Below are positions 10,022 through 23,600 of a DNA stretch of 64,000 bases, piece by piece. The stretch covers positions 96,418,585 to 96,482,584 of the forward strand of contig BTPG01000006.1 in NCBI GenBank assembly GCA_036245525.1. Direction: 5' to 3'. Origin of the DNA: Semisulcospira habei (Eukaryota > Mollusca > Gastropoda > Semisulcospiridae). The position numbers were made by a program, and so were the translations under genes. How positions within the stretch are numbered: position 1 is the first letter of the stretch; each line of letters starts with the position of its first letter. Under the pieces are notes generated by a model. It saw only the letters and a list, made by a program, of their open reading frames with translations. It was not told the origin of the DNA and searched no databases.

Positions 10022-11145
10022 TAACAAGTCATATGATACGAAAGTTAGACAACTCACGAGTCATTGGTAGTCATCAGAAGACAGCTGAAGTGCCTTTTCA
10101 GTCAGTACGAAAGAATAGACACATTTTCTTCAGTCATCACCTTATTTATAAAGTATGGTCTTGCGTGGATGATACATGCGTGGACAATCTGTCAACCACA
10201 GACCTCAATGTCAGAGCTGATTGATTAGCGTAAGATTTTTCTTTTTTTGGGGGGTGGGGAGGTCAGAGGGGCCTAGGGACCGTGGCGGCAGTCCAAACCT
10301 CGAATGTTCAAATCAAAATCGTATGATACTTCGATCTTTTTTCTCCCCCAAAAAATTGCTTTACCCCCCTCCCAATCCCCCCCCCCCCCCCCCCCAACCA
10401 AACTGGGGGAGGGGGGGGGGGATACAAAAAAATATATTTCTAGGACTAGTTCCAATCAGCCATAATGCCTTAATTGGGCGAAATCGTCCAATGAATAATC
10501 TATTCTCCATGTATTAATCCCCCAAAATATCAAGTTATTCTTAGCATTAAATCAAATTAGCCCATGGAGTTATTCAGTCCTAGTATTAAGTATGTTGCTC
10601 TAGGATCAATGTAACAACCTGCCATAGTCCTTAACTCATTTAGCCCCCACGATTGATTGATTGTACATTGCTTAACGTCCCGACAGCAACAAGGCTTTCT
10701 CAGGACGTGCCTGCACTGCTTGTGAAAAAAAACTAAACAGAAATGAATGTATGTCGCCAGCGGTCAAATACGTTAATAAACCTACAACATGGGGTCTAAA
10801 TAAAGCTAAGACCATTTAGCAACACACATCCAATATCAGAGCTACAGGCAGTGCAGACAGTAGGAGAGTTTTAAAAGGCAAAAACAGGTGAATGGACAAG
10901 GGTAGACAGAAACACATGCCCAGAATAGAAGAAAAACCCACCTGTGGGGCTGACCAGGGTGACCCTTGGAACTAAAAATACCTAACCCCACCCTAGCCCC
11001 CACGAGGTGGGTGGATCATGATATAGTGTTGTGCCAGATTAGACACCCATCAGGCGTTAGGCTACCAATTATTATGGTTGAGCTATCTCTTAGTTGTTAC
11101 GTGACACTTACTTCTAAACTTTGAGATGTGTGGCCTTGGACTTAA
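10022..11145. other. Upstream region of copy 1: repeats, no gene
   Basis: Beyond the palindrome no coding sequence is evident. It holds G- and C-rich runs at about 10244-10430, a SINE-like insertion (10653-10993) and remains of a TTAA element around it (10631-11145). The core promoter of copy 1 should lie at the left edge of this stretch; no TATA box is obvious. Confidence 0.6.
10653..10993 (-). mobile_element. SINE-like retroposon with 12-bp target duplication
   Basis: The insertion is flanked by TAGCCCCCACGA at 10641-10652 and 10994-11005. On the minus strand its 3' end reads GACGTTAAGCAATGTACAA followed by an ATCA-type simple tail. Length about 341 bp. No A/B box head was recognised, so SINE status rests on the target duplication and tail. 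It split an older TTAA-flanked repeat whose halves lie either side. Confidence 0.7.
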
Positions 11146-13045
11146 ATTCCAGATGTGCTGCATTCGGATATGTGACTTGATGCCATGTACCTAGATGCGG
11201 CATGCTTTGCATGAATTAACACTTTGGCAGGCATCACCTACACTAATATTATGACCAACCTTTTTATTTGCTCACCAGAAAAGTTGAATTGTTAAATTCA
11301 CTTTCAAAAATGACACAAGTTCACATGAAATCATGATGCACACTGAAAAACAAATTTTCACAGAAATTTTATTGCACAAATGCCCATCTACAAAAATATT
11401 TTTAAAATTACTTTGGTAATTCCTAGTTAGCAATAGGTCTTCAGACTAATGTCAGCCTTCGCTGGTTTAAGTTGTTCACTGGCTTATAATGGCCAATGTC
11501 AGCCAAATGACCTTTTGCCCACTAGGTTAAGGCACACTTCATCAGCACCTTATCGATGTGATAGAGGTCTGCACATGTGTAACTGCATTTATTTGGTATA
11601 TTCAGCATGTGACCACAATCACTTTCATAATATACAAAAGCATACATTTAAAATGCTACAAAATAAATTGAGCAACATACATTTTGTAAAATGAATGATA
11701 ACAAAGCATGAATGTTTTATAATGCCACAAAAGTTCATATAGGCAAATATAAAATGAAAAGACAGTGAAAAACACTACCTTTACAGCAGGTGTAACTGCA
11801 CCAACAAGTAACAGTTATACAAATCTCATTGTGATAATAGTCAGCCACATGCACCGAAATAAAATTTGGTAAGTTGGGTATGCCATATGGCCAGGCAAAA
11901 AACTGGAAATGCAAATGCGTGCTGGTCTGTGATTTTGGACCATACAGCCTGGAGCAGTATGGTTCAAAATCAGAAACCAGCACACAAATTGTCATCATCC
12001 AACATGACACATCACATATAAGCACCTGCAAAACATGAATAGGGCTGCGAGTAATAGCCAGGGTTAACTGCAGCTGTATAGTGTATGATACCAACAAAAA
12101 GAAATTGTCCTACCCGTAAACTAAGGCTGTTGGGGCAGAGTTTGGTAGTTTTAACTTGTAAAAGAAAATGCACCCTGTGTATTTGCACACAACCATTTAT
12201 ATCCTCTAAATTTTATACTCCGATCACATGGCTAATGGGTTTTTGCAGTGATCCTCTGCAAGACAACAAATGTTTCTTAGAACAACTTAATCTTTTTTAA
12301 AGTAAAACGTTCCCTAAATAAATGTCAGGTACATATTCCAACTCTCCCAAGAACTCCAATCAAAAACAACATCTGCCACAAGTCTGGTGTTGATTCTACT
12401 GGAAGTACATGTATACAATTCACAAGGTAAAAGTATGTTGGATGAAAATGCACTGGATACATTTACATATACATGTGAAACCATCTAACTCTGCTCTATC
12501 AGCGCTGCTAAGTTGGAAATGAAGAACAAACAAGTGTTTAACTCTTAAACTCCCAGAACTAAATGACTTATATTTTACAGAATTCTACAGAATGTAAATC
12601 ACTGCATTTCATTCTGGCAGTTCACGAGTTCAATTATTCTGTGTATTAACTTTACAATTCTAAAATAAAAAACCCTCTAGAGTTAACATTTTTAAAAAAC
12701 CTTCATACAGTTCATTGACTACAGACACCTTCACAAACAATACATATTTGAAATGGAAAAAAAAAAGAGGAGGAAATCCCACAAAGTTCTTATTATTACT
12801 AAAGTAATATTCTATATCAGCTTCTAAAATGAAAAATCAAAGACAAGACGTAACGTTATTGTAAACAATTGTAAGCGGTACCACAGACTTCAAGAAGTAA
12901 AGCGTTACCTCTGAAGCTCAGAGATCCAATGGAACAGTGTGTATCACAGCTAAAAGGAATTCAATGCTTTAATGTTAAGCCTCTGGAATGTGGATAGTCA
13001 AAATCATCATAGAACTGAACATAACACTCAATCCTGATGATGATG
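11146..13045. other. Intergenic, repeat remnants, no gene seen
   Basis: AT-rich sequence between the two sulfatase copies. An inverted repeat at about 11915-11992 (GTGCTGGTCTGTGATTTTGG against CAAAATCAGAAACCAGCAC) and a degraded palindromic repeat at 11440-11530 are visible. No coding pattern. The 3' UTR of copy 2 probably lies further right, near 14.0-14.47 kb. Confidence 0.6.
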
Positions 13046-13059
13046 TTGACTTTAGGTAT

Positions 13060-13090
13060 GCCTGCTCGGCGTTAAACCCAAATAACTAAC
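13060..13090 (+). mobile_element. 31-bp SINE-tail micro-insertion
   Basis: GGCGTTAAACCCAAATAACT lies between near-identical 14-bp repeats TTGACTTTAGGTAT (13046-13059) and TTGACTTCAGGTAT (13091-13104). It looks like an extremely 5'-truncated retroposon. The same tail occurs at 32205-32252. Confidence 0.65.
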
Positions 13091-13385
13091 TTGACTTCAG
13101 GTATATCTGGAAAGAGAACATTCTGGAAAAATAAAGTTTAAATTTCCAGAAGCATTGCAGCCCTGCGGAACCTCCCTGTTCCTGATGAATTCACCAAATA
13201 ACTGGAAAGTGAATGTCAGCTGGAAACAAACACTGTACAGTCAACTGCCAGCTGTTTGTATTGTCAACACCGGTACAAGTGTAAGTGTAGCACAACCTGT
13301 TCTGAGCAAAAGCCTTGATGACAGCTAGATCGCCTGTCATTAAAGACAATCATTCAGGTGGTTGTAGCCCCTTAAATGATGGTCT

Positions 13386-13599
13386 TTAACCCATTTAGCC
13401 CTGGGACCATGCAGCAGGAGATGGATTGATCATGATAATTCAAGGGTAGTGCCAGATGAGCTTGGTGCCTTCAGGCGCCAAGCTCATCTGGCACTACCCT
13501 TGAATTATCATGATCAATCCATCTCCTACAACTGGTAGATATTCGTTGGGCAACATCTCCAAAATTTGAGAAATGGGACCTTGGGGCTAAAAGGGTTAA
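13386..13599. repeat. TTAA-flanked hairpin MITE, family P1 (well preserved)
   Basis: 214 bp with ends TTAACCCATTTAGCCC and GGGGCTAAAAGGGTTAA. Arms from GATGGATTGATCATGATAAT through GTGCCAGATGAGCTTGG pair with CCAAGCTCATCTGGCAC through ATTATCATGATCAATCCATC almost perfectly, around a small loop near 13470. One of the best examples in the window. Confidence 0.88.
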
Positions 13600-14468
13600 T
13601 GACAGGTGACCTTTTCTTTGCCCTTCAAGACTTCTTTTGAGAAACCCAATTTTTCTTGCACAAAGTAAGTGGTTGCTCAAAACACTTTCTACTGTACAGT
13701 TTACACAAAGAAAAGAGATAATCTCTGGCTAAATACATTTGCACAAAATAAGCAGTTCTGATCACAATTACTTCAACAATTGATACATCTGATGTACAAA
13801 TACAAATGATTTGGTTTATACTGATTTAGAAGTAGTGTCATGGCAATGCGTTTTGTTTCTGTCCCAAAGTAACATAAAACAAACAGTATGCTACAGCTGC
13901 TTAATCCCCTTGAACATGCACTAACTGGCACTGTGAACTTACCAGTCACATGGGGGGAGGGGGGGGGGGGGGGTGTAATCATTCCAACAGGAATCACACA
14001 AGTCTGACACTATGTTCATAGCTGCAATTATTTTGTTGTACTTCTTAAAGTTGCCTTCTCCAGGGCTCTAATTGCTAACATTTGCCACATAATGGGTTCT
14101 CAATGTTGTCATGCCTCAACTAAAGGCTGTTTGATCCATTCGTTCACAATCCATGTGAGAAGGTACATGTGTATGTAACAGAGATGTGCTTCTGCCCCTT
14201 GTGTGCAGTGGGAGAACACTCCTACACTGCAAAGGAGAAAAACCGCAGAAATTTGTTCATTTTAAAACAGTCAAACTTCATAATTAAACAAAAGCTCTGT
14301 CATACTACAAACAATTATACAGGGGACATTGCAAACTACCAACCCTCTATTGCCTGGAGATGGTTGCTTTAAATACTGATAGATTGACACATGATCAGTA
14401 AAAACAGGCTGTCCTGTACATTATTCTGCTCTAGAAGGGTTGTTCTACAAGTAACAGTCGTGCCAACT
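13600..14468. other. Presumed 3' UTR/downstream of GNS copy 2
   Basis: Immediately downstream (leftward) of the copy-2 stop codon. A poly-G run sits at about 13955-13971. No further exon pattern was found. The polyadenylation site could not be assigned with confidence. Confidence 0.4.
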
Positions 14469-14624
14469 TCATGCATGAGGTAAGTTGCATGAACTTCCTG
14501 AACATCCCGCAAGTCGTACCAGGTCATCTTTCAGGGATGCCAAGAGGGTTGGGTCAGCCATGGTCACTATGTTTTCAAACTCGTAGTGGTCGCCCGTCAG
14601 CTCATACACCTCTGTAAAATTCGG
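14469..14624 (-). CDS. GNS: GNS copy 2 exon 12 (terminal)
   Basis: 51 codons and a stop, after acceptor TTGAACAG. Encodes [20 protein letters not shown] (the sulfatase C-terminal VYxLTxDxxExxNI pattern) and ends [13 protein letters not shown]. The tail is about 20 residues shorter than in vertebrate GNS. Confidence 0.92.
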   Translation of the reverse strand, partial: PNFTEVYELTGDHYEFENIVTMADPTLLASLKDDLVRLAGCSGSSCNLPHA

Positions 14625-17600
14625 CTGTTCAAAAAAGAAATACAGAAAAAATGTACATGACATAATTTGCACTAAAATTGTTTTTGAAAAATACAGTCAA
14701 CGTTTATAGAGACATAAACTGTCTTGCTGGAAACAAAGTGAAAATGTACATACATGAAATGTCAAATTAGGTTAGTCAAAGAGCAGGCACAGCTGTCTGA
14801 GCCATGCTTGCCTTGTGCTTTTTGCAAATATTTTTTTAATTCAAATGCTTTTGAGACAGCTAAGAAAAAAATGGGACCGCCACACTTAGACCTGGTCATT
14901 TTGAAATGTCTTCAGTCCTGACAACAAAGGTTAATTTGCTGCTTCCTATATCTCAGGGAAATGTCATGTTAGGCTTCAAGGAACTGGTTTTCACTATCAC
15001 ACATGAGGAAAAAGAAACCTGATTCATTTATTTGATTTATTTGTAACACTGAACAGGTCAGCTTCAAAATTATGTGCACCGATGTGCACAAAATTAGACG
15101 TAACACAGACAGATTTCTGAGCTTGACTTTAAAGTGGAATCCTAGTGAGCAAACACTCCCAAGGCCGATGTCAGTCTATAGCTAGCAATTGAGGCTGACA
15201 ACAGCTGAAGAAACTTTGTTTACTGCATGGCATATTTTTTTCAAGAAGCGTATATTGTTACACTATAGTGCTCACGACCACAGCACTTTCGTGTATTGAC
15301 ACACGTGCCCTTGAGCTGGAATTAACATAGGTAAATAACACGGGATCTATGGGGCTTGGACTACTGACCAGATACGCTGTGTTGGTATGGACCCTATTAA
15401 AGGGAGAAATACGTCAACGGGTATAGGATGACCCTGAGTACAGAATCCCTTTGAAGTAGAATAGTACGGGGAAAAGTAAAAGTTCACTTGACCAGAGGGT
15501 CCGAAGGGAACTGGGGTCAACGAGTATATCTTGATGTAGAATAGTATGGGGAAAGTCAAAGGACACTTGACCAGTTGGACCAAAGGCAACTGAGATTAAC
15601 GAGTATAAATCATTAGTTTAGTGAAGTTTAGATTCTCTTTGATGTGGAATGCTGAAGAGATTGGTGGTGGGCCTTTGAAAGAAGGGACCAGGGTATATAT
15701 AGTAAGGCGCACTATCAGAATGGGAGAGCTCAGAAGCAAGGGACAGAGCTCCGTTTTCGCCATTTCGATTTCGCTATTTCTAACTGGTAGGTTGGTCCTG
15801 CCCAATTTACTTAGGAGAATGAAGTACCTACAATAAAAGAAGCTTCTGTAAAAACACTCTTGTCTGGCTGCATCTTCCATCAACACCCTTGCGTGTGGCT
15901 GAAGTTAACAATATGTGCAAATTCAGCATCATATTAACCCTTTGGCTTTCAATAGCAGTTTTTGTCAAGATAATTCCTGCAGGAATCCTCATGACAAAAA
16001 CCGCTACCAAGAGCCAAAAGGTTAATATAATGTGAATCCATACGGTCTGATTTTATGGTTTCAAATAAATATTGAGGTCATTACCGCTACCAAGAGCCAA
16101 AAGGTTAATATAATGTGAATCCATACGGTCTGATTTTATGGTTTCAAATAAATATTGAGGTCATTATTTCACTTACAACTACTACATTTTCCAACTAGTA
16201 CATTTTCCAAGCCTCAATAGGGATAACAGGAATTACAGTGATCTTTTGATATTTATTTAGATAGATGTCAGCTGGCCTTACCGTGTCATCAATAAGAACA
16301 CAGTACTTGTAGACTTTGGGTGGGCGGGTCGAGCGCACACAGAAAAACGTGTTGTTCCAGGAATCGTCACAGACGCAATGGGCATCACAATTCTGTCAAC
16401 AGAACTGACAACAAATCAACATCTGCTGCAGTGTTAAACAAGATGGGATGAACCAGCCCACAAAGCCTCTTCTATAATATGAGCTTGCATATATTTAACC
16501 ACTTTTTGCACAATATGCCCACAGGCCTCTACATCATAAGAACAAGATGAGGATTTCATCCCAAAGTCTACCGTATTGTTTGGAGCTCACATGCATTTTT
16601 CTTTTAGGAGCATTTAGAGTTGTTCATATTTTGTAGTTGATCGTTTTCCCTCCTCTCTCACCCAAACTCTTATCAACACACACCAGCGCACACAATAAAT
16701 GCAGACACATGGCACTTCCCTCTATTAGTATGCTCCACGGGCTGGTGTAGCGACAGCAATTCTGAAGAAGAAGAATAGCATGAGCAGCAAAATTACGTCA
16801 CTATAAGCTTCATGGCATCACTAGTCCCACGACTCCGTGTACACAGTGACGAATCTGATGTTTCACGTCACTCATTGGAAAGACATGCAAGGGTGTCTTC
16901 CACGCAGCCTTTTCCAGGGCTGACTGTTTTCTTCCACACAGCTTCTTATAGGACTGACTGTTTGATGGGAGTATAACGTGGCTCCAAAACTTGCAAAAAT
17001 GACTTAATTATTATTAATAAAGTTGAAGAGGTACAAAGCTGGATTACAAACGCATCCAATGTCTATCTGCAAGCTAGCTATATCCAAAATTCCAAGTGAA
17101 TAGAACAAAAATTATGGACTCAAATGCGGGTCAACCGACTTTATATAAACGGCAATTTTTCTCTTCAACGTTTCACTTAATTTAAATATGTTCAGAGGCT
17201 CTTCAAAATACATCTCCATCAAAGCATTTCATACAGTTTCAGGCCTGTACGTACACAAACACTGGAGACATTCCTGTCTACATATACATACACACACACA
17301 AATACACATGGTGCTTCCCACCAAATATACGTTCAGCAGTGTGATTAGCAAGCTAGCCACGATGTAATTTATATTGTGTTACTTCACTGTCAAAGAGTCC
17401 GAGGTTTGCACACCTTTGACGTCACATGTGTTCTACTGAAATTGCCCAACCGCGTCCCATCCTAAAAAGTCTCTTCTATAAATAGAAGAGACTTTAAAAA
17501 CAAATTAACCCCTTTGTGCATGCAGTCACCAATACCGTGTGGCTGCATGCACAAGGGGCTTATAGTTTGTAAAAAAAATCATGTCCGATAAAACCATATA

Positions 17601-20600
17601 GATCATATCTCAACACAATATTCAGTAACTGAAATCAGTTGATAAGTGTGAATATGTCATGTGGATGTATTTACTGACAATTTATCATAAATTCACAGTG
17701 TAAAGGTTACGGCTGAATGATATGTCATGTGGATGTATTTACTGACAATTTATCATAAATTCACAGTGTAAAGGTTACGGTTGAATGATATTAACATCGC
17801 AATGGACATGCACAATATCTACTGCGCGTATCAGCATAAAATCTCTCTGCCAACATGAATTATCAATTTGACTTTGCGTACTGGTAATAGTATTGGCGCA
17901 ATCATTCCTGCTGGAATCATCATGAAAAAACTGCTACCAACAGCCAAATGGTTAATAAGAGTAGTGCTAATTTTGGTATCACCCTTAAACTATTGTCAAA
18001 TCATGTTGCATTGGGTCAGAGCTGAATGAATTAAGCTTGGCTTACACACAAAAAAAAATGTATTTTTCCCTAAAATGAATTTTTTTTAAAAAATGCTTAC
18101 CGATGGCATTACTATTAGGAAGGTACAACATACACAACAAGTGACGCTACCCTTGAGAAGGTGTTACCATGATACATGGGTAGTCTCCCTTACCAACCCG
18201 CATGAGCTGTGCAAATGGTCACGCCAATCTTACTCTTAGCATACTGGCCGCAAGCGGGGTAGGAGGGAGGGTCCTGTGAGTAATGCCATCGGTAAGTATA
18301 TTTTAAAAAAATACATTTTAGAGAAAAATACATTTGTATCTTCAAACTCCTTACTGATGGCATTACTATTAGAAAGAATAGCGAAAAGGAGGGTTACGAT
18401 TGTGGTTGTTGTTCTGTGAGAGCATGCAGGTGTTGATCGTAGGTAGCGATCCGATGTTTATTTGAGCTATCATGATTACGAATCACGTACCTTTTCAGTA
18501 AGTTTCACTATCGTTCACGCATAGTGCGGAATTGATTATCTTTTGACACACAGAGTTGAATCCCAAAGAGTCTAGAAACCGCTCGAGTAATCACCACTGT
18601 TTACTGTGCGCGTGAAGTTAGCGGTCAGTATTGTGTTAAGAATAGTCGTGTACTTTCCAGAGGATGTGGGCAAGGTCATGACCTGTCTGGCATACTTTTG
18701 TGTGACGTCGTAACGCATGGGGATTTCCCAACATAGGGGCTGGAAATAGCAGCCAGATTTTTGTAGATCATTCTGGTGTAATTTTTCTCATTAATATTTA
18801 TGAGTTTTAGTTACGTATTTTGTTCTGATTGGTTGTGTTGTACGAATTTGCTCGATTGTTCTGGAAAGCATACCACATACCACTATAAAAGATCGTGCTA
18901 GGAAGCACATGTGTACATTGTTCAGTTGTAAAATTGCGATGTAACAGCGTCGGAACATTGTTCAGTTGTAGGATTGCAATGTATCGTTAGCGCATTGACA
19001 TTGAGAGAGCGCTACGCAAGGTATCGTGCTTCATTGTTAGTGACGGAGTTATGCAGTAAATGGTGATGTACATTGTATGAGAGACGCATTGTGTCAAAGT
19101 GTGGACATTTTGCAGAGAAGACATTGTATCAGTGTTGGTGAATTTGTGAACGCATTTCGTGGAGATCACATCGCTGTAATAAAATATTGTTGGAACTGTT
19201 ACTCCAGTGTTGTCTTCAACCTTAAGCCACGTGTGACGGGTTGCAGCTAAATGAAGTTTCTTTAAAAGAACCTTACGTGCGTGCCGTCTGGTGTGATATC
19301 ATACTACAACCACGATCCAACACGTAAGCAAGGAGGATGCCACCCCATCAAACCCCGCTACTGCATTAACTTAGCTATGCCATAAGAAGCAAACTCCCGC
19401 CGCTACAATGTCCATCACAGAGCAGTTGTGGTCGAAGGAAAATAAGAGATAGGAAGAGAGTTACACAGGAGACATAGATGTGAGAGAAAAGTTTTCATTT
19501 AGGAACACAACACTGTGTACATTGTGGATGTTAGTGCATCCTTACTTTTGTAAAGTTCATTGAAAAGGAAAAAGGACCATGGGACCAGATAATGTATGGT
19601 CTGCTAAGACAGATGTTCCTTTATACACATAGTCGCCTTGACAGGATTCGACTGTATAAAGATGGATGCCCTTGCACAGCAAATTTGATGTGTCCGTTTT
19701 TGCTGTCAGGTTGCTCCTGGGGCTACAGCCTTGGCATTCTACGATGAAGCCCTGCAGGATGAGTTGCCTGATCCTGTTCAACAGGATGCACATTTGCCTT
19801 CTCTATCAGTCGTGACAGATGCACACAACATCACGCTACAGGGTGACATTGATCGTGATTCCTATGGCAGAGCTTCCACGCAGGGAGTCCGAGATCGAGG
19901 CCATTGAGAAGGGGACTCGTGGTTAAGCAAACAATCCAGCCTGGTTTGCCATGCGTCGAGGTCGGATCACTACCTCTGACCTGAAATGTACACGAGACGG
20001 AAGACGGTTTCATCAAAACCTGACACGGACAGCTCCAAGTTGGTGAATCACATCATAGGTGACTCTTCAGGTGAGCAGTTAGAGACTGCTGCTGTGGCTT
20101 GGGGACGGAAGAAAGGGCGCAAGGCAAGGACACTCTACCGAACGGTGGAGAAGAAAAAACACATGACACTAGTCATCGAAGAGAGGACATTGAGTGAGCA
20201 GTCCAAGTATTACTTTCAGATACAATGCCAGCTCTTCGTGTACATGTTGGATATCTGCGACTTAGTCATTTGTACGATGCCGGGTATTCATGTTGTTTCA
20301 GTGCTGTACAATGAGTCATTTGCCAGAGGGGCAGTCCGTCTTGTTTCTGAGTTTTACAAGCATCAAGTTGTTCCTTGTCTACTGGAGTGGATGAAGCGCA
20401 GTGCTGAATAGATGCAGATGATGTGCCTCATATTTCACAATGGTGATAAATGCGAGCTAAGGGTCTGCACTAATTTGTAAAACGAGACCTTCTGGCAAAG
20501 TCTGTGCAGTTACCTATTTGACACAGTTCCAGAAATCTAACAAAACCTGTGGACTGGAGTTCTACTCAGTTACACCTGCAGTGCCAGCCAGTGCATTTCG

Positions 20601-23600
20601 AAGTGACCTGTAGCAATGTGTACCTGCAGTATCACTCTGCATTTATCAAATAAGCTTAATGATATTGGAAACTATACTTGTTTTTGGGATGTATAAATTT
20701 TTATACAAATTGCAACAGGTATACTTGTCACTATGATGTGCACTGGTCAGCAGTAAGGCATCTTGGAGCTGCTATTTTTTAATTTGCTATGAAGGCTACA
20801 TTTTAGATTAAAAGATGGGTCAACCATTTTAGTTCAAGAGTGCTGTCATTATAGCTTGGCGCCTCAGGCACCAAGCTATTCTCGCACTATCATGGAACTA
20901 TCATGGTCAAATTAATTTCAAGCAGCAGTGTATAGAATAAAAAGGATTAAACGAGATGTAGACTGCTTACATGCCATTTCTGCTAGGTGTCTGGTAATCT
21001 AGTTGACTGCGCAGTCAACTTCCAAAAATAACGTGTGTTTGGGATCCGCTATGATAGTTCAAGCACAGTGTCAGAATAGCTTGGCACCTATATGTGCCAT
21101 GATATTCCAATAGCATCCTTGAACTATCATGGTTGATCCTTGGGTTAACCCATGAAGCCTTGAATTGCTATGAATATGATAGGATGCAGGTAGACTAGGA
21201 TAGTTCAAGGGCGATGTCAGCATACCTTAGCACCTAAAAACTATTCCAGCAGCATCCTTTAACTATCATGGTTGAACCAGTGAAGCCCTCACTTGTTATG
21301 GCAGGATATGAATCAACCATAATGGTTCTAGTGTGGTGTCGGAGTAACTTTGCATCTGCTGATGCCAAGCTATTTCAACACCTGCTTTGAATTACATGAT
21401 CAGTCCGTCTCCAAAACCGTGACACACACCTGAAAGGATATAATATATGAAAAAAAAGTCATCCTCCTGCTGTAACGAGTTAAATGGGTCACTTGACTTT
21501 CATCATAGTCTATTACTGTAAGTATCAACACCTATGGCAAAAGTTGATGCATTACGTAAAGAGCTTCCAAGTGTGTTTTGAGACAGGGTGTCGAGAGCAC
21601 ACAGGCAGTCTAGAAACAATAGAATTGCAGAGCCGATACGCAGAAATACATTATGTAAAGAAATGTTAGTCTTATGGTGTGTTGGCATGCAGACACTATG
21701 TACTGTTCTAAGTGAACATGACGCGTCCGCTAAAGTTACATGTTAAAGCTTACGCTGCACGTGTTGCTATTTAAAGTAACGGACTTATGCTTTCATGTAT
21801 GTACATCTATGCTCAGACTTTAGTTTAATTTAACATTTTGTCAGTGTGATTGAGCCCGACTTCAGAAAAAAAGGTAATTTGTATTTAAGTGTTTGCGACA
21901 TTTTTCAGTTTGTTTGCAGTTGAGTATTATTACACAAATGCACATCGGTATCTCTCACACATGACTGACATGCATACAAAATATACTATGAACATATACA
22001 AATTCACTAACAATTATCTGCAACTATATATTAAGCATGCAGAACGTCTGGCATCACACGTTCCAAGGTTTTAGGGATTGTTGAAATAAATGTAAATAAT
22101 AAAAATCCTTACACCATGTTAATTTTGTAAAGATATTAACATGTTTATTTGCCAAAGTTTTTGACCTCGCAGAGACATTGGGAAATAAACCTTTTATTAT
22201 CCTTACACAGAAAACAGTAATGAGTCTGAAACATCCTCATCCTCTCATTAAACAAGTAAGGCAGACATCTTCAAACAAGCTCAGTTACACCCCAAGTTGG
22301 GAGTGCTGTACAAACAACTACAACAAAGCGAAGTACATGGAAACAAATGGATAAAGTTGCACTGTACTGTGTGCTCCGCAAATCGTGTGACTGAAACAGA
22401 ATACCATTACATTTTAAATTTGTTAATGGTATGTGGCTTACGAAGCTGAAAAAGACTGCAGCCTCTCCATCCGACATGGCATTTAATCTAGCCCAAACAA
22501 TGATGCCTAACCATTAGAAATGTACAATTTGAGAACAGTCTTCACCCACAGTGTTTCTTGTTTTGCTTGGATCGGCGAATGAAAGTAAAAAAACACAAAG
22601 CATGCATGGGTCCTGTGACACTGACAGCTAGAAGTCACCAGCAGCAGATTCTGTAACATCACTTGCACAAAGGTTTGTCCAAGTTGCACAAAGCTGCCGC
22701 TACATGGACACATTCATTCAGTAATGGCAGTTTCCCCAACCAGGCGAAATAATTTTAGCCACCCTATAGCACGCTCAACATGGATACGAACAGTAGCTAT
22801 CCGTGGTGATGGCTGTCCGAGACATCTGCAATGAACGGTGTCCTCTTCAGGTTTTTTATGTCACCAGCCAGCTCGTCATCAGTCAACTCACAGAACACAG
22901 CTCCTTTTGTGAGACCTGAATACATATATATTAATTAAAGTTTAAAACTCTGTGCAGATGTGTATATAACACACAAAATTTGGCTAAGATCACAGTACCT
23001 GTCATTGAAAGGGAAGTCTGTGTTTCTACTATCTTCATTTCTGGCTTAAAATATGTAGGCTCCTTCAAAAGGGCGTATCTCAGCAATTTGGGTGTTCCTT
23101 TGTGGCTGCATGTTTTCCTCAGCAAGTCTTCTTTAAATAGGAAGCCTGTATACAATTTCTATTCAACTAATACTCTCAGTGTTGCATGAAAGAACTACAC
23201 CTGTCAGCAAGATATTGCATAATGGCAACAACACTTACCTATCTACTTACTTACAACAGACATAGATCTGTCATGCAAATAGCTGGTCTGTACATTTCTT
23301 TCCTTCATACACTGCTAAATGTTCTCTTGTGACCTATCAGACGTGCTGTTGCTTGCATGATATGTCTGAGTGCATACTCAGTACGTTTACTCACCAGCCA
23401 AAGTTTGTGTTTTTGGCATGCCTGGTTTCATATTCTCTGCATATGGTCAATATCTATAATAAAAAGTAAAGAATTATAAGCATACACACACACACATATA
23501 TAAATATCAATGAGTGTTACCACTGATTCATTGCTAACGTAGGCACGCAAGGCATGGAAGTACACACACACATTCTCTATAAAAAGATTATTAAATACAC

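Larger units (their letters stand above)
16410..18056. other. Intron 10 of copy 2 (3' part): repeats, no gene
   Basis: AT-rich intron. A TTAA-type P3 hairpin at 17505-17563, a 68-bp tandem duplication at 17653-17788 and a degraded P2 MITE at about 17890-17956 are visible; nothing else was recognised. Confidence 0.6.

Noticed and set aside
19720..20411. Bacteriophage or bacterial contamination because of YqaJ similarity
   Set aside because: Decayed frames, eukaryotic repeats on both sides and a THAP/DDE partner point to an ISL2EU-type transposon.
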